Assembly (NCBI GenBank): GCA_937926755.1
Contig: CALBBA010000269.1
Location: forward strand, 1-6,749
Direction of reading: 5' to 3'
Source of the DNA: an uncultured Collinsella sp.
Lineage (GTDB): Bacteria > Actinomycetota > Coriobacteriia > Coriobacteriales > Coriobacteriaceae
Length of the DNA: 6,749 nt
Below are positions 1 to 4,916 of this stretch, one piece after another (position 1 is the stretch's first letter; each line of letters starts with the position of its first letter). Under the pieces are notes generated by a model. The model made no database searches. It was given only the letters and a program-made list of their open reading frames with translations, and was not told where the DNA came from. The position numbers and the translations under genes are program-made.

Positions 1-629
1 AGGCCGTGCACCAGCATAAGCCCCCACTCAAAGGGTTTTACGGAGCCTAGGTCGCCGGCAAAATAGACGATCGGCAGTATCGAGATGCCGCAGGAGATGA
101 GCGAGGACACCATGGGCGACGCATCGGGGCGAGAGTTCAAAAAGAAACACAGCCCAAAGGTGGCGCCCGAAATGACGGCAAGCAGGTTGCCGAGCATGCC
201 CTCGGCACTCAAATCACCTAAAAAGAAAAGTCCCATACCCGTAAAAGCAACCACCACGGAGGCAATCTTTGCAGGCGAGGGCAACGTACGAGTTGCGAGC
301 GATTGATACACGATAACGAAAATCATCGAGGTGTACTGCAGAACGATCGCGTTGCCGACCGTCGTGAGCTGGTTGGCAAAGTTAAACGTGGTGCCCGTCA
401 CGAAGTTGCAGACGGCCACAAGGACAATAAGACGGCTGACGCGGAGGACGGGCCTGCCGACGAGCAGGATAAAGAGCGCCATAAATATTGCCGTGACGGC
501 ACCGATCAAAAGAGCTGACTGCGAATTGGCGCGAACGAGGATGCCGATAAAACTCCACAAGAGCGCCGTGCCAAATAGATACATCGCCCCGCTCACGCCA
601 TTATCGGGTGGATTGTCAGATCGAATCAC
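1..629 (-). CDS. EamA/DMT-family permease, N-terminal part (runs off the window start)
   Basis: Open minus-strand frame of 209 complete codons with no stop before the window edge, so the C-terminus is missing. The start is a GTG at 629-627, preceded at 6 nt by GGAGG (636-640); the first in-frame ATG is codon 16 and has no comparable site. The protein is very hydrophobic, with likely membrane helices at about residues 16-33, 40-58, 66-88, 93-110, 121-140, 145-165 and 175-191. The first helix (LFGTALLWSFIGILVR) and the NFANQLTTVGNAIVLQYTS segment resemble the first EamA repeat of drug/metabolite transporters (10 helices, about 300 residues). It would be an inner-membrane carrier; the substrate cannot be told. 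It lies just past the terminator of the PTS operon, so it is probably a separate unit not functionally tied to the PTS. Codon use is mixed, unlike the neighbouring IID 3' part. Family assignment is by recognition, not by a search. Confidence 0.8.
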   Translation of the reverse strand, partial: MIRSDNPPDNGVSGAMYLFGTALLWSFIGILVRANSQSALLIGAVTAIFMALFILLVGRPVLRVSRLIVLVAVCNFVTGTTFNFANQLTTVGNAIVLQYTSMIFVIVYQSLATRTLPSPAKIASVVVAFTGMGLFFLGDLSAEGMLGNLLAVISGATFGLCFFLNSRPDASPMVSSLISCGISILPIVYFAGDLGSVKPFEWGLMLVHG

Positions 630-654
630 GAAGCACCTCCAGCTAGCTTTCGGT

Positions 655-688
655 AATAAAAAACGGCGACCGCAACGGGTCGCCGTTT
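655..688 (-). terminator. Rho-independent terminator after the PTS IID gene
   Basis: A perfect 11-bp inverted repeat (AAACGGCGACC at 661-671, GGTCGCCGTTT at 678-688) with a 6-nt loop is followed on the minus strand by a T-rich tract, six T at 663-658 and then ATT. It begins about 30 nt after the IID stop codon and so ends the IIC-IID transcript. The tract ends only about 25 nt before the permease GTG. Confidence 0.9.
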
Positions 689-717
689 CCCTTGGGGGCA
701 GAATAAAACGCAGGAAC

Positions 718-1542
718 CTACGCCAGCACGCCGAAGAACGCGCCGATGATGCCCACGACCATGGTGGCCACGATCAGCACCATGGGGTTGATCTTCTTGG
801 ACAGCAGCCAGTAGTACAGCCAGAAGGCGATCATGCCGAGCATGCCGGGCATGATGCCGTCCAGGATGTCCTGGAGGGTCTGGGCGTCCTCGCCCGAGCC
901 GATGGCCACCGGGATGCTGGCCCAGAACATGTCCTTGCACATGGCGCCCACGACCATGACGCCCACGATGCCCACGCAGGTCATGATCTTCTGCATGAGG
1001 CCGGTCCTCTGGGCCTCGTCCAGGAAGCCCACGCCCAGCTCGTAGCCCTTGACGGCGCCCCAGATGCGCAGCGCGAAGCCGGGGACGTTGTAGATGAGCA
1101 GGAAGGCGATGGGGCCGAAGGGGTTGCCGGCCTGGCACAGGCTGATGCCCACCGCGGCGGCGACCACGCGCAGCGTCGACAGGAAGATGGAGTCGCCGAT
1201 GCCGGACAGCGGGCCCATGAGGGCGGCCTTGACGTCGTTGACGCTCTCGGGCTCAACCTCGCCACGAGCGACCTTTTCTTCCATGGCCATCGCGATGCCA
1301 CCCACGAAGGGAGCGAGCTGCGGGGTGATGTTGAAGAATGCGCTGTGACGGTGCAAGGCCTCGGCGTAATCATCGGGACGGCCGGCATAGATCTTCTTGA
1401 GCATGTTGGCGACCATCAGGCAGAAGGCAATGTTCATCTGCTTGTAGTAGGTCCAGGAGAATTCCATGCCCAGGGCGCCGGTGTTCACGGCGCTCTTAAT
1501 GAGGTCGGAGCGAGTAATCTGGTTCTCGGAATTAGAAGTCAT
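718..1542 (-). CDS. PTS mannose/fructose/sorbose-family IID membrane subunit
   Basis: 274 residues, the normal size for IID of the mannose (PTS-EII-Man) family. IID works with IIC as the membrane channel that moves the sugar while IIB phosphorylates it. Family marks: FSWTYYKQMNIAF (28-40), MGPLSGIGDSIF (109-120) and YNVPGFALRIWGAVKGYELG (151-170), followed by hydrophobic C-terminal segments at about 185-201, 228-247 and 253-272. I chose the ATG at 1542-1540 because GGAAGGGG lies 9 nt upstream; longer in-frame starts at 1551 and 1587 have no site at usable distance and add residues not typical of the family. The start overlaps the IIC stop by 11 bp, implying translational coupling. Codon use is split: 21 of the first 96 codons end in A or T, but none of codons 97-274 does, an abrupt change near 1255 that suggests recombination inside the gene. 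A terminator follows. Substrate is not readable from this subunit alone. Confidence 0.93.
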   Translation of the reverse strand: MTSNSENQITRSDLIKSAVNTGALGMEFSWTYYKQMNIAFCLMVANMLKKIYAGRPDDYAEALHRHSAFFNITPQLAPFVGGIAMAMEEKVARGEVEPESVNDVKAALMGPLSGIGDSIFLSTLRVVAAAVGISLCQAGNPFGPIAFLLIYNVPGFALRIWGAVKGYELGVGFLDEAQRTGLMQKIMTCVGIVGVMVVGAMCKDMFWASIPVAIGSGEDAQTLQDILDGIMPGMLGMIAFWLYYWLLSKKINPMVLIVATMVVGIIGAFFGVLA

Positions 1543-2305
1543 CGTCCTCATCCCCTTCCACAGAAAGCTGGGACTGGGCGCCACCAAGGCCCAGCAGGTC
1601 GTACTTGTCGATGCCGATGATGATTGCGATCAGGGCGACGCCGAGGACGGGCACGTTGGCATAGGAGCACAGCAGGAAGCCCAGGAAGTAGAACGGCACG
1701 AGCTGCTTGGTAAGCACCAGACGGCCGAGCATGGCGAAGCCCATGGCCGGCAGGATGTTGGCGGCCACGCCGCAACCGTCAATCACAAAGGGCGGGATGA
1801 AGTCGAGCAGGCCCTGAACGGCGTCGGCACCCAGATAGAAGGAGACCGAGCACAGGATAAAGGCCAGGACGACAATCACGAGACCGATAATCCAGTGCAT
1901 AGCGTAGATACCCTTGAGGTTACCCTTGCTGGCAAAGACGTCGGCACGGTCGACCAGAAGGGGCATACCGGCGTTGACGACGTTCTTAATGGCCAAGCAC
2001 AGAGTGGCGATGGGCATCGCGAGCGCGATAGCGGCCTCGGTGCTCTGACCCAGCTGAATAGCGAAGGCGCAGGCGAGCACGCCGCCAATCGTCTCATCAG
2101 GCGGCACGTAGGCGCCGATGGAGATCGAGCCCATGAACAGCAGCTCCAGACTCGCACCGATCGCGAGGCCGGACTGCAGGTCCCCCAGCACCAGGCCCAC
2201 GAGCGGGCACAGGACGATGGGGCGGAACGCGTAGAGGGTGCCGAGCTGGTAGTCGAGGCATCCAAACGCTCCGACTAAGCCGACGAGGATTGCTTGGACA
2301 AGCAT
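1532..2305 (-). CDS. PTS mannose/fructose/sorbose-family IIC membrane subunit
   Basis: 257 residues, typical for IIC of the mannose PTS family, the sugar-translocating membrane subunit that pairs with IID. The family signature is clear: FRPIVLCPLVGLVLGDLQ (27-44), then IGASLELLFMGSISIGAYVP (49-68). Helices appear at about 2-20, 28-46, 72-87, 91-112, 136-156, 181-197 and 205-232. The ATG at 2305-2303 has GGGAGG 4 nt upstream; a longer GTG frame from 2386 has no ribosome site and would add 27 non-family residues. The protein ends in an acidic tail, EGDEDDDF, similar in character to the IIA end. Unlike most such operons, 292 bp separate it from the preceding IIB gene, and that gap holds a candidate promoter and two operator-like repeats. 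Codon use is mixed throughout. Together with the next gene it forms the IIC-IID transcription unit. Confidence 0.94.
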   Translation of the reverse strand: MLVQAILVGLVGAFGCLDYQLGTLYAFRPIVLCPLVGLVLGDLQSGLAIGASLELLFMGSISIGAYVPPDETIGGVLACAFAIQLGQSTEAAIALAMPIATLCLAIKNVVNAGMPLLVDRADVFASKGNLKGIYAMHWIIGLVIVVLAFILCSVSFYLGADAVQGLLDFIPPFVIDGCGVAANILPAMGFAMLGRLVLTKQLVPFYFLGFLLCSYANVPVLGVALIAIIIGIDKYDLLGLGGAQSQLSVEGDEDDDF

Positions 2306-2325
2306 AATTCCTCCCAATAAGGAAT

Positions 2326-2383
2326 ATCGAACCGTCGTCACACCCGTCGCGCGCGTTGTTGATATCAATTCCGGGAGTTCGAT
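2326..2383 (-). repeat. Inverted repeat in the IIC leader around a TTGATATCAA palindrome
   Basis: ATCGAAC (2326-2332) and GTTCGAT (2377-2383) are a perfect 7-bp inverted repeat. Between them, at 2359-2368, is the palindrome TTGATATCAA. Extended to TTGATATCAATT (2359-2370) it differs by one base from the operator-like TTGATACCAATT at 2441-2452. It could be a weak third operator or part of leader RNA folding; chance is also possible. Confidence 0.3.
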
Positions 2384-2398
2384 CACACGGCTCGAAGC

Positions 2399-2433
2399 GT
2401 ACCTGGTGTGCTGCGAACACCCATGCCAGGTAC
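2399..2433 (-). other. Leader hairpin upstream of PTS IIC
   Basis: GTACCTGG (2399-2406) and CCAGGTAC (2426-2433) are perfectly complementary, and GTG (2408-2410) with CAC (2418-2420) can extend the stem past a short bulge. It lies just downstream of the proposed IIC transcription start, so it would form near the 5' end of a leader of about 135 nt. No T-run follows, so it is not a terminator; RNA stability or regulatory structure is possible. Confidence 0.45.
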
Positions 2434-2439
2434 AAATGA

Positions 2440-2449
2440 TTTGATACCA
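2440..2449 (-). promoter_or_regulatory. Operator-like repeat A (minus strand TGGTATCAAA)
   Basis: One of four copies of a YGGTATYAA-type motif that occur only in the two non-coding stretches of the locus. It sits directly downstream of the TATAAT at 2455-2450, covering the expected transcription start, where a bound GntR repressor would block RNA polymerase. Its partner (repeat B) starts 33 bp upstream in the same orientation. The core TTGGTATCAA is an imperfect palindrome, as expected for a dimeric regulator. The binding protein is inferred. Confidence 0.55.
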
Positions 2450-2478
2450 ATTATATAGTCATGAGAAAACTATTTAAT
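2450..2478 (-). promoter_or_regulatory. Candidate promoter for the IIC-IID unit
   Basis: A consensus -10 hexamer TATAAT (2455-2450) lies 17 bp downstream of ATTAAA (2478-2473), a weak -35 hexamer. The area is strikingly AT-rich for this window and is bracketed by operator-like repeats A and B, which cover the start site and the -35 region. Transcription would begin near 2443, leaving a leader of about 135 nt. The -10 match is strong and the -35 is poor, so activation or an extended element may matter. Confidence 0.5.
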
Positions 2479-2482
2479 ACCA
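2473..2482 (-). promoter_or_regulatory. Operator-like repeat B (minus strand TGGTATTAAA)
   Basis: Second copy upstream of IIC, in the same orientation as repeat A, 33 bp apart (about three helical turns), and overlapping the weak -35 hexamer. It matches the copies upstream of the SIS gene at 9 of 10 positions, which points to one regulator controlling both units. The regulator is inferred to be a neighbouring GntR protein. Confidence 0.55.
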
Positions 2483-2553
2483 ATCGCTCAACGGGCGTGT
2501 ACTCCCGGTGAACGGTAGATGGGGGTAACGGGTAAAGCGTTTATCCGGTACGC

Positions 2554-2590
2554 CCACGAATAGGGGCGGCGCCGTGCGCGCCGCCCGTGG
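2554..2590 (-). other. GC-rich hairpin between IIB and IIC
   Basis: GGGCGGCGC (2564-2572) and GCGCCGCCC (2578-2586) form a perfect 9-bp stem with a 5-nt loop; CCAC (2554-2557) and GTGG (2587-2590) can add an outer stem with a 6-nt bulge. It begins about 8 nt after the IIB stop. The minus-strand sequence after it (CTATTCGTGG) lacks a T-run, so it is either a weak terminator or a 3'-end stabilising structure for the SIS-IIA-IIB message. The rest of the 2306-2597 gap holds the promoter, repeats and leader hairpin listed separately; no credible small gene was seen. Confidence 0.55.
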
Positions 2591-2597
2591 TTCCCAA

Positions 2598-3080
2598 TTA
2601 GAGGGCGCTTAGGGCATCGACCTTGGGGTCGTCGGCCAGAGCGCGAATCTCGACCTCGACACCGCGGCCGACGAGCTCACGAATGTCCTCTTCCTCGGCA
2701 GCAGTCACAAAGATCTGGCGGGAGATCTTACGGGCATCGGGACGCTGCTCGTCCTTGGACTTGGTGTTGCCCAGGTTGATGGAGGTGATCTGCGGGCAGC
2801 CGTCGACAAGCTGCTTGGCCTCGGCGATGCTGGCGACGCAGATGATCATCTTGTACTTATCGGTAACACCGGAGTTGATGGCCTCGATGGCGTGCTCCAT
2901 GTCCTTGATGACGAGCTTGACGTTGGCCGGCTTTCCCATCTTGAGCGTAGTCTTCCAGACGGGATCGTTGGCAACCTTGTCGCCAACGCAGAAGATGCAG
3001 TCAGAGCCCAAGCCCTGGACCCAAGAGACGGCCACCTGGCCATGAAGCAGACGATGGTCGACGCGAAGCAGTTGAATCAT
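2598..3080 (-). CDS. PTS mannose/fructose/sorbose-family IIB subunit
   Basis: 160 residues, the full length of a stand-alone IIB of the mannose PTS family, a cytoplasmic protein that takes phosphate from IIA and gives it to the incoming sugar. The N-terminal active-site loop RVDHRLLHGQVAVSW (residues 6-20) places the phosphorylated histidine at His13; the common form is RIDDRLIHGQV, so His9 in place of Asp is a small variation. The later INLGNT segment is also usual for the family. The ATG at 3080-3078 has GGGGG 6 nt upstream. It follows IIA by 57 bp, a gap with a small hairpin (GCCGG 3103-3107, CCGGC 3112-3116, 4-nt loop) and no T-run, so it is probably in the same message as IIA. A 292-bp gap with its own promoter signals separates it from IIC. 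Codon use is mixed. Confidence 0.95.
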   Translation of the reverse strand: MIQLLRVDHRLLHGQVAVSWVQGLGSDCIFCVGDKVANDPVWKTTLKMGKPANVKLVIKDMEHAIEAINSGVTDKYKMIICVASIAEAKQLVDGCPQITSINLGNTKSKDEQRPDARKISRQIFVTAAEEEDIRELVGRGVEVEIRALADDPKVDALSAL

Positions 3081-3137
3081 GATTGACCCCCAAAGGTCTC
3101 ATGCCGGAAACCCGGCCCCATTAATAGCAGGCGGTGA

Positions 3138-3557
3138 CTAGAACTCTTCCTCGTCATCCGCATCGGTCAGCAGGTCGTTGACAAACTTGACGCGCGTGTC
3201 GTCAGCCGCGAGGATCTCGCGGATAACCTGATCGGCGGGAGCCTCCTGGTCCGGAAAGAGCAGCTGGGTCAGCAGCGGCCGATTCATGTTGGGAACCAGG
3301 TAGGTGTTGGGGCGCGTCTGGACGATCTTGGTGAACTCGTTGTTGACGCTGCCGCCAAACAGGTCGGTGCACACGATTACGTCGTCGGCGGGGTCAAAGG
3401 TCGCCAGGAGCTTGGCGGCCTCCTCGGCGACGTCGGTGCGGCCGTCGACAAACATCGACAGGTCGTGGACGTTATCGCGCGCGCCCGAGAGCAGCTCGGT
3501 GCTCTCCTTGATGCCGGTCGCAAAATGCGCGTGGCTGGCGAAGATGTATTGCCTCAT
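3138..3557 (-). CDS. PTS mannose/fructose/sorbose-family IIA subunit
   Basis: 139 residues, matching stand-alone IIA domains of the mannose PTS family. This cytoplasmic protein accepts phosphate from HPr and passes it to IIB. The N-terminus MRQYIFASHAHFATGIKES fits the family, with His9 as the phosphorylated residue; the usual SHG is SHA here. TDLFGGSVNN (64-73) is the second conserved loop (usually DLFGGSPNN). I chose the ATG at 3557-3555, with GGGGG about 8 nt upstream; an upstream TTG at 3572 would swallow that site. It lies 21 bp after the SIS stop, indicating one operon. The C-terminus is strongly acidic (DADDEEEF), echoing the IIC tail. In Escherichia coli ManX the IIA and IIB domains are fused; here they are separate genes, as in many other mannose-family systems. 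Confidence 0.94.
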   Translation of the reverse strand: MRQYIFASHAHFATGIKESTELLSGARDNVHDLSMFVDGRTDVAEEAAKLLATFDPADDVIVCTDLFGGSVNNEFTKIVQTRPNTYLVPNMNRPLLTQLLFPDQEAPADQVIREILAADDTRVKFVNDLLTDADDEEEF

Positions 3558-3578
3558 TGCGGTTTCCCCCAAATGAAA

Positions 3579-4640
3579 TTAGTAGTCGAACTGGTGGTAG
3601 TAGCGGCGGTACTTGAGGTTGTGCTTGGTGACCAGCTCGTAGTTGCGCGAGAGGCGGTCGGTGGTCAGCACGGACAGGATCCACGGCGACACGATGACGC
3701 GGAAGTCGTCGTCCAGGCCCGGGATCGCGTACTCGGCGGTGTCGATGATGACGTAGTCCTCGTCGCCGGTCACGCCGCTGGTGAGGAAGGCGCGGACGCG
3801 CTCGTCGAGGGCGCGGCACTCGTCCTCGCCCATGAACAGGAACACCGGGACGCCGGGCTCGAGCAGCTCGAGCGTGCCGTGGAAGAAGTCGTGCGAGGTG
3901 ATGTGGCTGATGCGCTTCCACTGCATCTCCTCGAGCAGGCACATGGAGTACAGGATGGTCTCGCCCCAGAGGGCCCCCGAGCCGATGAACATGGTGTAGT
4001 CGGCCAGCGCGTACTTCCTGGCGAGCTCCTCGGCGCGCGGCTCGAAGCGCTTGCGGATGTCGAGCATGTCCTTCCAGACGTCCTTCGTCTGCTCGATGAA
4101 CAGGTCGAACTTGGGGAAGCAGCCGCGGCGGTTGAGCAGGCGCAGGCCGAAGCAGTCGGCGAGGTAGTAGCCCTTCTCGCAGCCGCCGGCGCCGTGGTCG
4201 GAGGCCATCATGACGCAGTTCTCGGCGCCCACGGCCTGCCCGATCTTGCCCTCGGGGTTGGTCATGGCGAAGACGCGCACGCCCATCTCCCTCATCTTGC
4301 CGACGGCCTCGAGCACCTCGGGGGTGGTGCCGGACTCGGAGGCGGTCAGCACGACGGACCTGTCGGTCATGCGCTTGTGGCCCATGACGTTCCACTCGGC
4401 GGCGTGGATCAGGTAGACCTCGAGGTCGCGGTCGCCGAACTTGTTCATGAGGTACTCGAGCTGCATGAACTCGTCCCAGGTGCCGCCGACGCCCATCAGG
4501 AAGACGGCGTCGTAGCCCTCCTCGTGCACGCGGTCGGCCAGGGCGGTCATCTTCTTGCCGGCCTCGTAGACGTTCCTGCCGTCCTCGAGGTAGCCCTCCT
4601 GGTCGAAGTGCATGATCTCGATCTTCTCGGTCTCCTTCAT
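3579..4640 (-). CDS. SIS-domain sugar-phosphate deglycase, FrlB/GfrF-like
   Basis: 353 residues with two SIS-type halves, so a cytoplasmic sugar-phosphate isomerase/deglycase. The sugar-phosphate loop TASESGTTPEVLEAV is at 99-113 and a glycine-rich GVGGTWDEF at 50-58. The C-terminal half resembles FrlB (fructoselysine-6-phosphate deglycase) as I remember it: HGTLELLEPGVPVFLF (254-269) and the terminal RRYYHQFDY (345-353, FrlB RRYYGGLVEY). Glu238 and His254, 16 residues apart, align with the Glu/His pair reported as catalytic in FrlB and FraB. A mannose-type PTS next door would deliver the 6-phosphate, which explains the missing kinase; Salmonella gfr has this logic. Fructoselysine, glucoselysine or another Amadori compound is the best guess; an amino-sugar isomerase/deaminase (AgaS-like) is the main alternative. 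The ATG at 4640 has AAAGGAG 5 nt upstream; the 375-codon version lacks a site. All 353 sense codons end in G or C, unlike IIA, IIB and IIC. Confidence 0.85.
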   Translation of the reverse strand: MKETEKIEIMHFDQEGYLEDGRNVYEAGKKMTALADRVHEEGYDAVFLMGVGGTWDEFMQLEYLMNKFGDRDLEVYLIHAAEWNVMGHKRMTDRSVVLTASESGTTPEVLEAVGKMREMGVRVFAMTNPEGKIGQAVGAENCVMMASDHGAGGCEKGYYLADCFGLRLLNRRGCFPKFDLFIEQTKDVWKDMLDIRKRFEPRAEELARKYALADYTMFIGSGALWGETILYSMCLLEEMQWKRISHITSHDFFHGTLELLEPGVPVFLFMGEDECRALDERVRAFLTSGVTGDEDYVIIDTAEYAIPGLDDDFRVIVSPWILSVLTTDRLSRNYELVTKHNLKYRRYYHQFDY

Positions 4641-4661
4641 TCCCGCTCCTTTCACGAGCAG

Positions 4662-4751
4662 TTTGAATTGTCGCACGGAATGAACGGGCTTGCCGCCCCG
4701 TCGCACCGCTTAACCTTGTGGACATCTTGGCCCCAAGCTCAACAATTCAAA
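4662..4751 (-). repeat. Long-range inverted repeat closing the SIS-gene leader
   Basis: TTTGAATTGT (4662-4671) and ACAATTCAAA (4742-4751) are perfectly complementary over 10 bp and enclose 70 nt. Inside are a short ACGGG/CCCGT pair (4683-4687 and 4696-4700) and a CTTG/CAAG pair (4726-4729 and 4734-4737); the heptamer GTGCGAC occurs twice on the minus strand (4707-4701 and 4677-4671). The structure would lie in the leader between the operator-like repeats and the ribosome site at 4646-4652. It matches no riboswitch or T-box I know, and there is no terminator T-run. Confidence 0.4.
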
Positions 4752-4755
4752 GGTT

Positions 4756-4765
4756 CTTAATACCA
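4756..4765 (-). promoter_or_regulatory. Operator-like repeat C (minus strand TGGTATTAAG)
   Basis: Same motif as repeats A, B and D, in the same orientation. It begins about 116 nt upstream of the SIS start codon, similar to repeat A upstream of IIC (about 135 nt). A possible -10 hexamer, TGTAAT, lies just upstream at 4778-4773, but I see no convincing -35. Confidence 0.55.
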
Positions 4766-4789
4766 GTGAACGATTACAGGTTAGCCGTT

Positions 4790-4799
4790 TTTAATACCG
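4790..4799 (-). promoter_or_regulatory. Operator-like repeat D (minus strand CGGTATTAAA)
   Basis: Partner of repeat C, 34 bp upstream in the same orientation. The AT-rich block here and the motif pair make this the most likely control region of the SIS-IIA-IIB unit. The rest of 4641-4916 contains the leader repeat, this pair, an imperfect inverted repeat (4831-4837 with 4842-4848) and the terminator of the regulator gene; no small gene was seen. Confidence 0.55.
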
Positions 4800-4873
4800 A
4801 TTTTTCGATTTAATCCTCCTCTCTCGGTAGACGGTCAGTTTTGGCCGTTCATCGGTCGAGCGGCACATGTCCT

Positions 4874-4910
4874 AAAAAAACGAGCGTCCTCGCCGTGCGC
4901 AAGGACGTTC
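4874..4910 (-). terminator. Rho-independent terminator after the GntR regulator pair
   Basis: On the minus strand CGTCCT and AGGACG form a 6-bp stem, extendable by two pairs beyond one A-C mismatch (arms 4902-4910 and 4882-4890), with an 11-nt loop, followed by G and seven T (4880-4874). It starts 7 nt after the stop codon of the downstream regulator gene and separates the regulator transcript from the SIS/PTS genes. Confidence 0.82.
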
Positions 4911-4916
4911 TAGATA

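Noticed and set aside
331..1620. Long plus-strand reading frame of 429 codons opposite the PTS IID gene
   Set aside because: It is antisense to a clear IID gene and stays open because of the extreme GC3 bias there; its translation is low-complexity (His, Asp, Gly, Ala-rich) with no family features.
2306..2386. N-terminal extension of IIC from a GTG at 2386
   Set aside because: No ribosome site precedes it, and the ATG at 2305 has GGGAGG and matches the family N-terminus.
2097..2450. A 117-codon minus-strand frame starting in the IIC leader as a possible leader peptide
   Set aside because: It begins with TTG inside an operator-like repeat, lacks a ribosome site and mostly overlaps IIC out of frame.
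4641..4755. T-box or known riboswitch in the SIS-gene leader
   Set aside because: There is no T-box core sequence, no antiterminator/terminator pair and no T-run; only unclassified inverted repeats are visible.
3465..4760. Long plus-strand frame of 431 codons, and a 417-codon minus-strand frame at 3472-4725, across the SIS gene
   Set aside because: Both are shadows of the 100% GC3 SIS gene; the products are Val/Leu/Gly- or Arg-rich low-complexity strings without domains.
4814..4820. A strong AGGAGG-type sequence on the minus strand upstream of repeat D
   Set aside because: No ATG, GTG or TTG with a usable frame follows at ribosome-site distance, so no small gene is supported.
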